A DNA stretch of 64,000 nt from Microcyclospora pomicola (taxonomy: Eukaryota; Ascomycota; Dothideomycetes; Capnodiales), in NCBI GenBank assembly GCA_002786065.1, contig NHNY01000005.1, positions 1,054,001 to 1,118,000 of the forward strand, read 5' to 3'. Shown here piece by piece: positions 35,152-47,722 of the stretch; positions within the stretch are counted from its first letter, which is position 1, and each line of letters begins with the position of its first letter. Made by a program: the position numbers and the translations under genes. The notes beneath the pieces are model-generated. The model was not told the DNA's origin. It made no database searches and saw only the letters and a program-made list of their open reading frames with translations.

Positions 35152-35396
35152 CGTTCTTTGATTGTCTTTTGTGCGAGCCATTGCTTTGTTGCGGTGTTCA
35201 GGAGTTTCCGATCGAATACTTTAGCATTATGAAACCAGCACGCTAAGCGTCGCCTCTACTTCGTCCGATCAGCATCTCACACGTCTTGACCATTTTCCCG
35301 TCAAGGTAGGTCATCGGTTTCATGTTTTGAGGCGCAGTCGTGATCATGCTTTTCACTCTACACACACCGCTTAGGAGCTATGCAATTCCCATTCGT

Positions 35397-36443
<1,047 letters not shown>

Positions 36444-37594
36444 GTTGGGCTATTGCTGTGAATGAGATCGTTTGTGCTTTCTCCTAACAGAGAGTAGATG
36501 GCTTTCCAGAGAACGGTTTGCTGTGGCCGGTGATATATCGTCCTGTAAAGTGGTATATTTCCCAACAACTAAAGACTCCGCGGAACGGATCAGAATCAAC
36601 ATGTTCACTGACCCAGCATTTCAAGTGACCTACCTACCCTTCCAAGAAATGTGAAGTGATCAAAGAAAGACGAGGGTAGATGCCGACGAACAATAGAGCT
36701 GTAAGGTCTTGCAAGTCGCTGCCTTTCCTCCAAGCAAGAAGTGATGTTCTACGAGTCAACTCACACAGGCTGTAGAGTAGTTACTGGACGTACTCCATAC
36801 GTCCCCACCTGTCCCCACCGTACCCTGACCGCTGGTCACCGACTCTCTGCTTCATCCCGCCATTTCCCTCGAGGATTAGGGGAGGAGATGTGTGCCAGTG
36901 ATGCAGCTTTCATTCACCGACGCGAACTCAGGGTATTTCCAGAGTGGAGTTCGGTCGTGGCAATGCATTTAGCCGGGCTTCTATCGGCGATTGTTCTGGA
37001 GATATACCTACCTAAGGTAGCCCTTAGTGGCTCTACAGCCGTCGAATACCTCGACCAGGACATTGATATATCTCGTTTGGCCGAGTTGAAGATGCATAGT
37101 TACCTGACTGAACATTGGAGGTCCGAAGCAGGCGAAATTCGCAAAGACCTCTCCCCTGACCAGTTCCAAGACCTCCCATGGAGACCATCGAAATACATCA
37201 CGGAAGCTCTGCATATCGACTCCACGTCCCCGTAGCATTGATGTGGTTTGGACAAAATTATTGCACATACATTTGACCCTGCTGCATGTGCTCTCTGATC
37301 CGGCACCTTTGCTTCAGAGGTCCGCAAAATACCCCGTGAAAGCTGTCAGCGATGACAAGGGAAACTTCAGGTGATAGCGGAGCATCGGGCAATGTTTGTC
37401 TGTCATATCTACACGTAACTATATATTCATATGAGGAGGTATATCTGCAAAGTTCCAATCCGAGCACCCGCTTGTTCTTCACGAATTATTAGTCGATGAT
37501 ATTGATGCTGACCATATCCGCCCACTTGTATATTGATGTTCAAACATTAATTGATGAACCGGACAAGCGAGAGGAGGACCACCTTTGCCAGACA
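36444..37594. other. 1.15 kb intergenic region
   Basis: This holds the SDR promoter and the 3' flank of the large minus-strand gene. A plus-strand open frame at 36741-37235 (164 codons) includes a hydrophobic stretch MHLAGLLSAIVLEIYLP but no known domain and no clear promoter. I leave it uncalled. A CCTACCTAAGGTAG imperfect palindrome is near 37006-37020. Confidence 0.45.
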
Positions 37595-40500
37595 TCAGAC
37601 CCCAGAGTATAGCGAGTCACTCAGCCAGTCTTCGCGAACGCGACGGGCCTTTGGCGCGCGAGAACGGCGGTGGCTGATCGTGCGGAACAATTCGCTGCCC
37701 TTGGCAACAAGCAAACGAATTCTCTCTCCAAAACGTTTCATATGAAACTCCGCTTTACCCATGCCAGCGTCGTAAATATGAGGGGAGCTTGTGGCGCCAA
37801 GACGCTCCGCAGCTATCGCACCAGCGTCATATGTGGTCTCGCCAGCTTCAATGGACCGGTTGCTGGTGTTGGCATCCAAGCGCGCACTTTTGCCCTTTTG
37901 CTTGAAGTTGGTGAGACGCTTCTTGAGGGAGATATTGCGGAGGCGTTCGGAACTGTCGTCGGAGAAGAAAGATCGAACTTCATCCAGGTTCAAGTTCGAT
38001 GGAGGCGTAAGACTGGATGTTGGGTAGCGATCGCCTGCTCTATGGGATAAGACCATACTCTCGCGATCGCAGCTCGCTTTCACTGGAGATACTATACGTT
38101 TGGTAGTGTTATCGCCATTGGCGGTGGCGTAGCGGTGACTGAGACCGATCTTCTTCGAAAGAGAGCCAATGATGGAACGCATGGATTGCTTGCGAGCATG
38201 GATAGGAAACCCGGTGGCTTGCTCTGTCGTGCAAGATGCTGAGCGGTTAAGGGTAGTGATTGAACCAATATCGATGCCTTTGACCCCCTCGAACATATCA
38301 TGCAAGCTAGAGAAATCCAAACTCTTGCTACGACGACCAGCTCGAACCACGTCACCCGTGAGAGAGTCTCTGGTACGTGCTGCAGGAGGTATGCTGAGAT
38401 CAATAGTGATATTGGATCCGGCCCAAGGATAGTTCTCATCTTGGTTCCAAGGCCTGGTACTGATGCCAGAGAGCATAAAAGACCTTTTGGCTCCGCGAGC
38501 GATCGGATTGGACTCCGGCGGCAACATCTGAAGTACTTCTTCCTCAGTCATGGGGAGTTTCTGACGAACGAGTGCCGAATCTGGTCGGGTGAACTGATTC
38601 GTGAACACGGACGGAGCGGAGACCGACCCGGATAGATAGCACTGTTTGCCATCTGTCGGGATGACACTGGACACCTGATCTGCGGATGCTGATTCCGGTA
38701 AAGGTGGCAGTTCTTTGTTGATGCTCAGGCTCTGCGATGTCGCGAATGCAGAGTCATGCGTTCCGTTGAGTACGATCTCCTCTGCACGTTCTGCTAGTGT
38801 TCTGAAGCCGGCTGAAGTGCGACAAGAAAGCGTGGTGCCTGGTCGAGGACCACGACCAAGTTGATGGATATCATCAATAGTATGGGCCACTTCGTCATCT
38901 GAGGAGAGTAGGTCGCCAAGATGTAAGTTCTTAAGACATGGAAGAAGCTCAGAAAGACGTTCAGACAATCCACTAACCGATGGAATCGAAAGGCGGTTGA
39001 CTTGGGTGGCCACACTTAGCAATTCTTCTGGTGACAGCGGACGGTCCAATGAGAGGTGATGATATTTTTCCGGCTCTCCGACCTCTGTCGATTCTTGCAC
39101 CTGTAGAGCAGGGACTCCGACATCGACTACATCGCTCTCATCCTGGTCTTCGTCGTTGGAATCAGTGAAGTCAGCAAGCTCCTCTGGCTTGGTAAAGAAG
39201 CTCGTGTATCGCTCTCGTAATGGCTCTGTGCTTTGCGGCCGCTGTGGAGGAGGACAGAAGATCTCAGAAATCTCACGAACGCGAGTGACTTCCATGGACT
39301 TGCTGGCTCGCATTTCATTCCCTAGCGCACAATTGAGCTTGTCCACCAGATCCATGGTACTGAAATTGAGAGATGGAAGGTCTCTGATCTCAGCGATAGG
39401 ACGGTTGTGCTGACGGGCGGCACGTCGGATTTTGGCCTTCTCTGCTGACTCCTGGAGACGACGTTCCTGCATAGCTTTGACAGCAGCAATGCGAGCAGGC
39501 AAAGGGAATTGGAAATTCTCGACCCGCTTCTCACCACGCTTCTGATCACTGATGCTCATGTCGTCCGCAGACTCTTCTTTGAGCCCAGGGAGATGTGTAC
39601 TTCCAAATCTGCCAGGAATGATGGCATTGCTTGCAGCAAACCTCGAGTCGGAGTCACGACTGGAGGGAACTGACCCAGTCTGTGAGATGTCCTCGAGCGG
39701 CGAAGGACGTCGCAGGATGGATTTAGTCCTGACAACAGCGGGCTCCGGGTTGACTTTGAATTCATCACGTGGATCAACCTTTTTGATGTTGAGCGGAGCA
39801 ATAATTTGGTCCGCAAACGTGACCGAACTTCTCCTGACTGTCCGAGGATCAGAATGGGACATCTGAAACATTGGTTGGGAGGGTACAGCTTCGGGCGAGC
39901 TACTTGGTACAATGGTCACAATCTGAGGTTTACCGATAGTAATGGTGGTGTTGGGCAATGAAAAGCGGACGGCAACGTCGGTGACCATATCTGTAGTAGA
40001 GTCGACTGTGGTATCTCCAACATTGCTAAAATCTGGCGGCAGTGAGAAGCGATGGCTCGTTGGAGTGTCATGCGGCAATGTACGAGCGTAAGGGATATCA
40101 ACAGATTTCGAGTACTGTCGGGGAGTGCGTGGAGTCGCGGGCGCGACTTGCGGCGGCGATGATGCAAGCAAAGACGAATCCAAGTCGGAAAAGTCCTGAG
40201 GCTCATTGCGGCTTTTGACTTCAGCGGCAGTATGCCCATCGTTCAAGGGGCTGATTGCTGAAGTCCTGCTGACACCCTCCTCAAATCTCATTGAGCTCAC
40301 CGGGGTCTGCGCTCCACGCCGTTCGGTCGTGATGATACGCTCACCAGCGTCGATCGCATGGTGTGGCGCAGAGACCTTCTCCCCCGACTGATGGCGCTTC
40401 AGCGTGATCGTGTCGGCGTCGAGAACGAATGGATTGTTCGATTGCGTTTCATTCTCATGATCTGTTGTGGTGTCCATTGGTACAGAAAATCGCAGAGCAT

Positions 40501-42484
40501 AATCGATACCAGAGATAGCGGTGCGCTCAACAGACACCGTTGACAGTGTGACCATCGAATCGGCCACAGGCTGCTGACATGATCTGGTGGTATCAGGAGT
40601 TGAGTCATCCTGTGCATGATGCTTGTCGCTGGTCGCGATGGGTTGATGCGAAGCGTCAAGATGAGATTGCGTTCGCTGTCTTTGCTCGTTAGACACGTGA
40701 GCACCGTCGACAGATACTGGATCATCTGCTGTTTCGTATTGTGTGCTGCTGTCTATGCTCCACGGACCTAGCTCAGCTCTGACCATCTCACGAGTGATGC
40801 GCTGATTCAGCGACGAAGGTGAGTTGGCGCTTGCAAGCTCAGGTAGTCTGACAGGAGAAGCAGGCAGCTCCACAGGCGCGTTAAATTCCTCGATGACGGT
40901 GAAGCGAGTAACCTCGTTCGCGGGAAGCTCGTGAATGTCGCCTTGTGTCTCAATCATGCTCTTGATCGTGCTGGTGCGCCTCGACTGCTGCTCCACAAAT
41001 CCGGGCTCAACGTTGACCTCCGGCTCGGAGGCAGCCTTCGACTCCAACATTGCCCGAACCCTTTGGACAAACCCTGTTGTTGGGACAGATGGATGGTAAA
41101 CGTCAACTTCCGGATCATCCATAGGCTTGTGCAAGCCATCGGCAAATTCCAAATACCTGTGTGGTAGAACAGGCTCGCTGGACGAGTCAGACAAATCTGC
41201 CAAAGTAGGGTCAATGAAGAGTGGATCAACTGCGACCTGACCTGCTGTCGAGTCTTTGGGAGTGGACGGATTGGATGAGGAGGCCATGGTTCCCGAAGAT
41301 GGGGGGTCTGATGATGGTGGACTCAAGTCCATCACAGGTGTATCACTACGCCGAGGGACTGAGCGTGTCATCCGAGCGGCATTATGGAACATTGAGTGAG
41401 CAGCTGGAGCCATGGCTGGCGCTTGTGGCCCACGCTGGAGCATTTGAGGGTGGCCATGGTGTAATGCAGGATGCATTGAGTGGTTGGGACGTTGATTGTA
41501 GGTCATGCCCGGTTGACCAGGACGAGGAGGTCCATGATACATTCCTTGTTGCTGTGGTTGCAAAGAAGGCACAGGCAACATACTGTTCTCGAGCCGTCCA
41601 GGCCCTTGGCGATATCCATGGTGACTACCTTGAGTATCATACGGCATATGGTTTGTATTCTTCCAGTGAGAGCGCTGGTTCAGATAGCGAGCGTCTTTGC
41701 GGTAGTCTGCAGCATAGTCACTGTTGTATGTCTGTGGCTGGGGTCGAGAGCCGGACGTTGGAGGCCTCCTGGTGCCCGGCATTGGCCCGGAAGGATGCCC
41801 GTGCGAGGATAGATCACTGAGGGCAGGCGAAGGAGATCTATAACCAGGGCGCTTGAGTCGCGTCGGGTATATGTATGGAGACTTACTCTCGGGCATGGGT
41901 GGTGGCTGTCCAAGATACATTCGCGGATGATGCCGTGGCTCGTGTCCAGCACTCTTGAGACTTGTCGCGGAGTGCAGGCGCGGAATCCGTTGAGAGGTTG
42001 GAGCCGAAGTCAATGAATAAGAACGGCTGTCCCTCGATTTGTCGTAGGTCAAGGCCGGAGCTTGCGGCATCCTACTTGCGTGTCCTGGAGGCATCTGAGA
42101 GGGCACACTCTGCATGCTCGTGAAGGACCCACGGCGATGCAGACTCGTACCATCGCTGAATTTGGATACTTGGGAAGACGCATAATGATGCTGTGGATGG
42201 ACGCTCTGGTAGCCATGCGATGACCCAGACAGCTTGTAACCATGAGCACGGCGATGGTGAGTCGCGCGAGGCATGGATGGTAGGCGACTGGTGTTGAATG
42301 AGAGTGCCCCGATATCACCAGTATCCGTACTCGTCTTGAGCATGCTCAGTACGCCCGCACTGTTCAGTGTGTCGTTGGGCGGAGGGACCGAGCGGACGGA
42401 GTGCGATGCCCCAGTCATGCCAGAAACGTTGCTGGCTCTGCTGTTGCGACCGCTCATAATGGAGACAGTGTCGGTGTAAGGCAT
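37595..42484 (-). CDS. Large disordered protein of unknown function (1629 aa)
   Basis: I do not recognise this protein. The single exon encodes 1629 residues. The first 450 are rich in Ser, Pro, His, Arg and Tyr (for example YKLSGSSHGYQSVHPQHHY) and look disordered. The middle is acidic and Ser/Thr-rich with several predicted short helices. A more ordered island lies around 1000-1120 (QFPLPARIAAVKAMQERRLQ, then LPSLNFSTMDLVDKLNCALG and VTRVREISEIFCPPP), and another at about 1175-1220 (LDRPLSPEELLSVATQVNRL and GLSERLSELLPCLKNLHLGD). These two blocks look like real conserved modules. The C-terminus is basic (FHMKRFGERIRLLVAKGSEL, HRRSRAPKARRVRED). No signal peptide or membrane helix is seen. 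The length of the open frame makes coding nearly certain. The role could be scaffolding or signalling, but that is a guess. Confidence 0.85.
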   Translation of the reverse strand: MPYTDTVSIMSGRNSRASNVSGMTGASHSVRSVPPPNDTLNSAGVLSMLKTSTDTGDIGALSFNTSRLPSMPRATHHRRAHGYKLSGSSHGYQSVHPQHHYASSQVSKFSDGTSLHRRGSFTSMQSVPSQMPPGHASRMPQAPALTYDKSRDSRSYSLTSAPTSQRIPRLHSATSLKSAGHEPRHHPRMYLGQPPPMPESKSPYIYPTRLKRPGYRSPSPALSDLSSHGHPSGPMPGTRRPPTSGSRPQPQTYNSDYAADYRKDARYLNQRSHWKNTNHMPYDTQGSHHGYRQGPGRLENSMLPVPSLQPQQQGMYHGPPRPGQPGMTYNQRPNHSMHPALHHGHPQMLQRGPQAPAMAPAAHSMFHNAARMTRSVPRRSDTPVMDLSPPSSDPPSSGTMASSSNPSTPKDSTAGQVAVDPLFIDPTLADLSDSSSEPVLPHRYLEFADGLHKPMDDPEVDVYHPSVPTTGFVQRVRAMLESKAASEPEVNVEPGFVEQQSRRTSTIKSMIETQGDIHELPANEVTRFTVIEEFNAPVELPASPVRLPELASANSPSSLNQRITREMVRAELGPWSIDSSTQYETADDPVSVDGAHVSNEQRQRTQSHLDASHQPIATSDKHHAQDDSTPDTTRSCQQPVADSMVTLSTVSVERTAISGIDYALRFSVPMDTTTDHENETQSNNPFVLDADTITLKRHQSGEKVSAPHHAIDAGERIITTERRGAQTPVSSMRFEEGVSRTSAISPLNDGHTAAEVKSRNEPQDFSDLDSSLLASSPPQVAPATPRTPRQYSKSVDIPYARTLPHDTPTSHRFSLPPDFSNVGDTTVDSTTDMVTDVAVRFSLPNTTITIGKPQIVTIVPSSSPEAVPSQPMFQMSHSDPRTVRRSSVTFADQIIAPLNIKKVDPRDEFKVNPEPAVVRTKSILRRPSPLEDISQTGSVPSSRDSDSRFAASNAIIPGRFGSTHLPGLKEESADDMSISDQKRGEKRVENFQFPLPARIAAVKAMQERRLQESAEKAKIRRAARQHNRPIAEIRDLPSLNFSTMDLVDKLNCALGNEMRASKSMEVTRVREISEIFCPPPQRPQSTEPLRERYTSFFTKPEELADFTDSNDEDQDESDVVDVGVPALQVQESTEVGEPEKYHHLSLDRPLSPEELLSVATQVNRLSIPSVSGLSERLSELLPCLKNLHLGDLLSSDDEVAHTIDDIHQLGRGPRPGTTLSCRTSAGFRTLAERAEEIVLNGTHDSAFATSQSLSINKELPPLPESASADQVSSVIPTDGKQCYLSGSVSAPSVFTNQFTRPDSALVRQKLPMTEEEVLQMLPPESNPIARGAKRSFMLSGISTRPWNQDENYPWAGSNITIDLSIPPAARTRDSLTGDVVRAGRRSKSLDFSSLHDMFEGVKGIDIGSITTLNRSASCTTEQATGFPIHARKQSMRSIIGSLSKKIGLSHRYATANGDNTTKRIVSPVKASCDRESMVLSHRAGDRYPTSSLTPPSNLNLDEVRSFFSDDSSERLRNISLKKRLTNFKQKGKSARLDANTSNRSIEAGETTYDAGAIAAERLGATSSPHIYDAGMGKAEFHMKRFGERIRLLVAKGSELFRTISHRRSRAPKARRVREDWLSDSLYSGV

Positions 42485-43045
42485 GGTGCGGTTCGGTCAG
42501 AGCGCGTGCTGTGAGATCGTGCGAGTTACCAAGAGGTCGTATCCAAGACGAACCGAGCGAAGGTGGTGAGAGGCAGGAATGGGGATATGAAGGACTTGAC
42601 AGCGTGCAGAGAGTGTAGAAAGAGGATGTGGAGGATTTGGGGAGCGTGGCAAAATACTCAGAAGAGGCATTGAGTAGTGACAGTGGAGAAGAGAAGTAGC
42701 AAGTGTGCTGGGTCCGAGATGATGACTGAAGGTGCAGGTGAAGTGAGAATAGAGGAAGTATCCACCATGTGCCTTCCTGGCAACGCCTCATTGCCACATG
42801 CTACAATCCGATGCATTGGGGAGGGCACAATCATGTTGCGATGTTGTCGAAACATAAAGGACGTGTAATAGCAGTGAAATCTTGCCTCAGGGTATGCCAG
42901 TGCGATCAATAGCAAATCCTCACCTCCCGTCATGAACTCCTTAGGAAGGAGAGAAGGAAGCCCTGCCAACTACGCCTTCACCATGCTTCACCTCGAAGGT
43001 CCACGTCAATGACGGGACACCCGCACGCACAATCCTAGCAGTACT
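42485..43045. promoter_or_regulatory. 561 bp gap: promoter of the large gene, SEC14 3' flank
   Basis: Both neighbours are on the minus strand. The 5' leader region of the large gene has pyrimidine-rich runs on that strand (42540-42720). No gene seen. Confidence 0.5.
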
Positions 43046-44194
43046 CTATTGCGTGACAGCGCCAGTCTGGCCCACGGGCTGCTGCTGTTGGCCGGCACCG
43101 GGCACTGGAGCTGGGTTGCCTTCTCCCGTGTGGATGTCCGTCGCTGGGATGCTGTTGTCTGCGGTTTGACCATCCTTCTTTGCCCACGCAGGAGCCTTCG
43201 TCCACTGCGGATCTTGCCCTAGTGATTGTGTCAGTGCTGTCTGAATACACAAGCGAAGAGTCGATCATGCTTACAAGGTCCGTCATCGCTAAGTGCGCAG
43301 CCGCCTGGGCAGGAGCATTTTCCGCCGAATTGGGTAGGCAGATTCTCAGCAGGAACCTGGCTAAGAAGTTCTTTCTGGTAACCGGATCCGAGGACATGGA
43401 TTTTGTTGACTGTGACTGGGTCGAGGAAGCGCTTGACAACGGCAAAGACGCCGCTGAAACCCCACGGCGCATTGATGAGGTAGAGCTTACCCAGCCTCTC
43501 CGGGTAGTAGTTCTGGCTGACCTCAGACGCCTTCTGTACGTACCCATAGACTTGGCCGGCCTTACTCAGCCCCACTCCCTTCAAGTCCATGATCGTGCAG
43601 CACGTCTCCAAAAGGCAACCGGCTTTGCGAGAGCAGGCAGGAAGACGTGGGTCGCTCAATTTCTCGTATTCAACGACCAGGTTCTGAAGCATACGCTCAT
43701 CGGTGGTAAGCTTGCGCATTGCGTCCAGGTCCACCTTACCAAGCTGTTCGATGTAGACTGGCCTTCCATCCTTGTCGGTCTTGTGGTAGTATTGTGGGTA
43801 GTATTCGAATACTTGGGCCTTTTCCTTGTACTCAAAGGTGGGCACCAAGTTATCCACACCCCCACCAAAAGTAGACCGCCATTTCTCAGTATCCTCAAAC
43901 CTGGTGGTCATGGTCAGAACGCCGTTTTTAGTACAAGACAGAAGGCAAGAGTGCTTACATCTTCTTCGAGAGCTGCACATCGAACTTTCGAGCCCGCAAA
44001 AAGCGCAGCAGGGTGAGTGTATCGAGTCTGTCTTTGTAGCCGGCCTGCTCCAGCATCATGCGCAACTGGTGAACAGAAGCATCTTGCTCTTTTGTGGTAT
44101 GTCCAGGATGGCCAGGGCGGGGGTCCGGGGCGGTGGTAGGGTAGTCGTAGTGATCGTACTTGGGATCAAGGTCCATGTGGGGGTTGGACGCCAT
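43046..44194 (-). CDS. SEC14: Sec14 phosphatidylinositol/phosphatidylcholine transfer protein
   Basis: Sec14 exchanges PI and PC and keeps Golgi membranes competent for secretion. Exons 44194-43959, 43900-43275 and 43218-43046 give 344 residues; introns are 58 and 56 bp. The CRAL-TRIO N domain (about 25-90) contains [16 protein letters not shown]; the lipid-binding CRAL-TRIO domain (about 110-275) contains [52 protein letters not shown] and [15 protein letters not shown]. Splicing joins DGP to WQDPQWTK, as in other filamentous fungi. I chose ATG 44194 ([19 protein letters not shown]) because the family starts close to KYDHYD; an upstream in-frame ATG at 44254 would add 20 residues. The C-terminal 50 residues are Pro/Gln-rich and variable. 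Confidence 0.94.
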
Positions 44195-45248
44195 GATGTG
44201 AGAAGTCGAGTCGGTTCGGCGAAAGTGTATCCTCGAGATTGCAGTTGCGGGCAATTGAGCGAGGGATGTCTCGCAATGTGATTACTGTCGTGGGTGTGGT
44301 CGTGATCTGTTAGGTGGCCCAGGATGTTCGAAGATGTGGGTGTTGTGGACAGATTCGAGATTATAGAAGAGAGACGGGGCAGATGTATGTGGTGGTGGCT
44401 GACAGCGTGTGGCTCGTGGCGATGACGGAGGGTCCTACATCGTGCTCCAGGTATTGGTGACCAGAGCTACATGTACGAATCTACATGAACATGTGAGCAT
44501 CAGCTACGACGACATCCACAAATCATCATCTTTGTCTTGCATCCCTTGTAGCTTCGTCTGGTCTTCTGGACCGTGTTCTGATACGACTTCGTCTCAACGT
44601 ACATATGTGCTCTCGCCCAGCTGTGGCAGTGCTTCGTTTCGAGCCCCTCTCTTGTCACATGCAGGACCGGGCATGTTTCGACGATAGAACTTCGTTCCCA
44701 ACGCCCTACAGTTCATAACGGTAGATAGTATCACATTCTCTTGGATGGAAGCTATGCTCTTCCCCTCGATACGGCCGTTTTGGCCTGGCTGAGAGTAAGC
44801 TCCCTCAACGATTCCAAGGCTGTCGAGCACGTGCAAGGGCCTTCGTAATGCTGTAGCTGTTGCGGCAGCGGACTGTACTTGTAGACCTACGCGGCTGGAG
44901 TGGCTCTACCGGTGGCCCTTCGTTGTTGATTGTAACCCACCTTCAACACGACGTCGTAGACTCCTGTCTGATATTCAAGAGAATCCGGCCGGAAACGACT
45001 GACCTTGATGTCTGCCGGCGTGCACAACCAAGTCCGTCTCCTAGGACATAGAGCTGATCAATTGGCTACCCGACTTGAGGACAGACAGCAAGCATAATAA
45101 CCATCAAACCAGCATTGATGTACGATGATCGAGCTTCCAATACGAATCCGTCACAGTTAACACTAGAACTCATACGCCGAAGACTCAAGTACAGTATTTT
45201 TTCGGTATATTCTTTGCCCAATATTATTCACCCATCGCAATAGACTAC
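44195..45248. promoter_or_regulatory. 1.05 kb divergent region, SEC14 / OXR1-like
   Basis: It contains the promoters of two divergent genes. Short open frames here show nothing recognisable. A T/A-rich stretch at about 45190-45225 lies just upstream of the OXR1-like ATG. Confidence 0.5.
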
Positions 45249-46280
45249 ATGTCGAACGAAGCAGACCCGCACGGTAGTGCGTCTGATCCACCTCGTCCGG
45301 CTCTACAACCTCCAACACAACAATCCTCCTTCAGTCCTTTCATGTCCACGTTCAACTACCTTGCGGAACCCGTCACATACACTATTTCTGGCGTCCTGCG
45401 TCGCCTGTCCGAAGACGAGGCCCCAACTCCTCTTGCGCGCGCCCTGAGCGCAAACTACAACGGCGCCATGACCGATCCCACACTAGGAGTCTACCACCCA
45501 CCGAAACGACGCATTTCTCCATTCCAACCTCCACCATTGACACCCCTATCGCTCAACGGATACAGAGATGGAACGAGTGGGAAGGCAAGGCTGCTCAGCA
45601 AAGCATTGGCGGAGGAGATTCGACTATTGTTGCCGCCACGACTTCAGCTCATGGATCACTGGACGTTGACGTATTCCCTGGAGCAAAACGGCAGTACACT
45701 ATCCACATTATATGGACAATGTGACGTGCATCGAGGCAAGCGCGGAGGTTTCGTGTTGGTTGTGCGGGATACAGACGGAGGCATCTTTGGTGGATACCTT
45801 ACAGATCCTCCTCGGCCACAAGCACATTACTATGGCACCGGCGAGTGCTTCCTCTGGAGAGCATCACGGCTCCCTGCTCTTCCCGATCTCTCCTCGCTCC
45901 CTCCGCCCCCGAGCGCCGACACCACCCATCTCCAGCGCATGACGACCATTGCGAACTCCAACAACAACTCATCCGCCTCGCTCGTCTCCCTAGGCGGCAC
46001 GAACGGAAGCACGAACGGGCACAAAGCAGCACGCACAGCAAGCTCAGAACGGATACGTTTCAAGGCGTTCCCATACACGGGGGAGAACGATTTCAGCATC
46101 TTCTGCCAGCCAGAGTATCTGAGCGTGGGTGGTGGGGACGGACATTACGGCCTATGGCTGAATGACACGCTGAGTCAAGGCGTCAGTGCCCCGTGTCTAA
46201 CCTTTGGCAATGAGGCGCTGAGTGACGAAGGGACGAAGTTTGATATCTTTGGGGTTGAGGTCTGGTACATTGGAGCGTAA
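45249..46280 (+). CDS. OXR1: TLDc-domain protein, Oxr1 family
   Basis: Oxr1 proteins protect against oxidative stress; the TLDc domain also binds the V-ATPase and, in yeast, promotes its disassembly. The single exon encodes 343 residues. The TLDc domain runs from about 125 to the end: LPPRLQLMDHWTLTYSLEQN, STLYGQCDVHRGKRGGFVLV, IFGGYLTDPP, GTGECFLWRA, then FKAFPYTGENDFSIFCQPEY, GHYGLWLNDTLSQG and the canonical end FDIFGVEVWYIGA. Between the fifth and sixth blocks (about 220-270) there is a Ser/Asn/Pro-rich insertion, common in fungal members but long here. No signal peptide or LysM is present, so it is the short, cytosolic type. Start at 45249 is the first ATG after stops. Confidence 0.9.
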   Translation: MSNEADPHGSASDPPRPALQPPTQQSSFSPFMSTFNYLAEPVTYTISGVLRRLSEDEAPTPLARALSANYNGAMTDPTLGVYHPPKRRISPFQPPPLTPLSLNGYRDGTSGKARLLSKALAEEIRLLLPPRLQLMDHWTLTYSLEQNGSTLSTLYGQCDVHRGKRGGFVLVVRDTDGGIFGGYLTDPPRPQAHYYGTGECFLWRASRLPALPDLSSLPPPPSADTTHLQRMTTIANSNNNSSASLVSLGGTNGSTNGHKAARTASSERIRFKAFPYTGENDFSIFCQPEYLSVGGGDGHYGLWLNDTLSQGVSAPCLTFGNEALSDEGTKFDIFGVEVWYIGA

Positions 46281-47722
46281 ATGAGAATTCGCATAGGGCG
46301 TGACGAACTGCCGGCCTAGTGGCTCGACATGCAGAGGCCCAGACTGCACAGGCTTGCACGGAAGACGTTACGAAAGACGAGAAATACATTATAGAGATAC
46401 CCAAAGTTGTCGCCCAGAGCACTATTTGCAGCTCGCGAGCTCTTTCGGCGACCGGTCTCACGTGCATGCGTGCAGCGCGAGCCACAGCTCCACCTCATGT
46501 TCTCTGTTACCGACACCCACCTACATGAATGTGCTCACGCAAACCAAAACCTACTTTAGGCACACATCATGTAGGCATGTGCCTGCAGGCAGACGTCAAA
46601 GATCGCACGTGGAGGCGTGGCAGAGCTACGTCTTCGCCTTGCTCTGCATCTTCTACTGCGCTCTCAAGGTCCCGAGGATGGAGCAGGAGTGCAGATGTTG
46701 CTTGCCAATGACCTGCTTTTGCCTGACCTATGACCCAACTCACTGCCAGCAGTTGTCGTCAGGGGTCCGAGTCGTGATTGCATTGACTCTCAGGCTGGAA
46801 GCGGAATGACAGTACTTGGGGTGGGTGTGTTGTCATCTTGAGATCCACTTCACCTCATATAATAAAATGATACCGGAAACCACGAACATCAGGACGGCAC
46901 GGTCGATCCATGGATGTTGAAAGCGCAATTCATTCTAGCAGAACTGACTTGGAAATTCCAAGGTCAATTTGGAGGGGGCGTCGAGCATGAAACCACATTC
47001 CAAGTCCAGGTCTTCAAGCTTTTTGCCATACAGAAGGATGCCGTGGGGTTTCGATCAGCATGAGGAGAAATCTTCATTGCGGAAACTGGCTACCTACTTT
47101 CACAGTACAGCCTCGATGGTGTTGGAGGCCCGTTGCATTTGTTGCAAATCCTATCATTGGCCGTGTCGTATATCCACGTCTGTCCGTTGCGCGGACGTTC
47201 AGGCGGCGAACTATAGAAACTCAATTGCAGAGATACCTACCTATCTCATGGAGGCAGCATCAGAGCAGAAGACCACCCCGTCCATGCACTGAACCTCGGA
47301 CAACATGTGATCGTATACATTCGGTGCCTTTTGCGACATTGCAACAGCATAGCGCGATGGAGGTTCAGCCGTCGGGCAGACTCTTGTCCTGGTTTCGGTG
47401 GAGGCAGACGGAACCGGAGCTTCTGGGCGCGTCGCTCTCTCCGCCCCCTCTCGGCATAGTAGCGTCCCCACCTCGGCTAGTCGCCAATGCTCCACGCATA
47501 TACATCACTGGACATGGATGGTACATGAACTCTGTCTAATGGATATATGGATCGTTCGTCTGCTCTCGCTGGAGTCACTCTCATACACAGTGGACGATTT
47601 GTCGAAGCAGCAGATTAACACAGACCCAGCAATCGTTGTAGCGTTTCATCAAGAACGGCCTCGCGCTTAGTCGAGACATTGAGCACTCGCGAGATCAATA
47701 CAACTGATCTGGATTTCACACG
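46281..47722. other. 1.44 kb intergenic region before the P450
   Basis: It includes the 3' flank of the OXR1-like gene and the P450 promoter. Several short open frames (up to 169 codons, 46300-46809) overlap on both strands without domains. Nothing further is supported. Confidence 0.5.
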
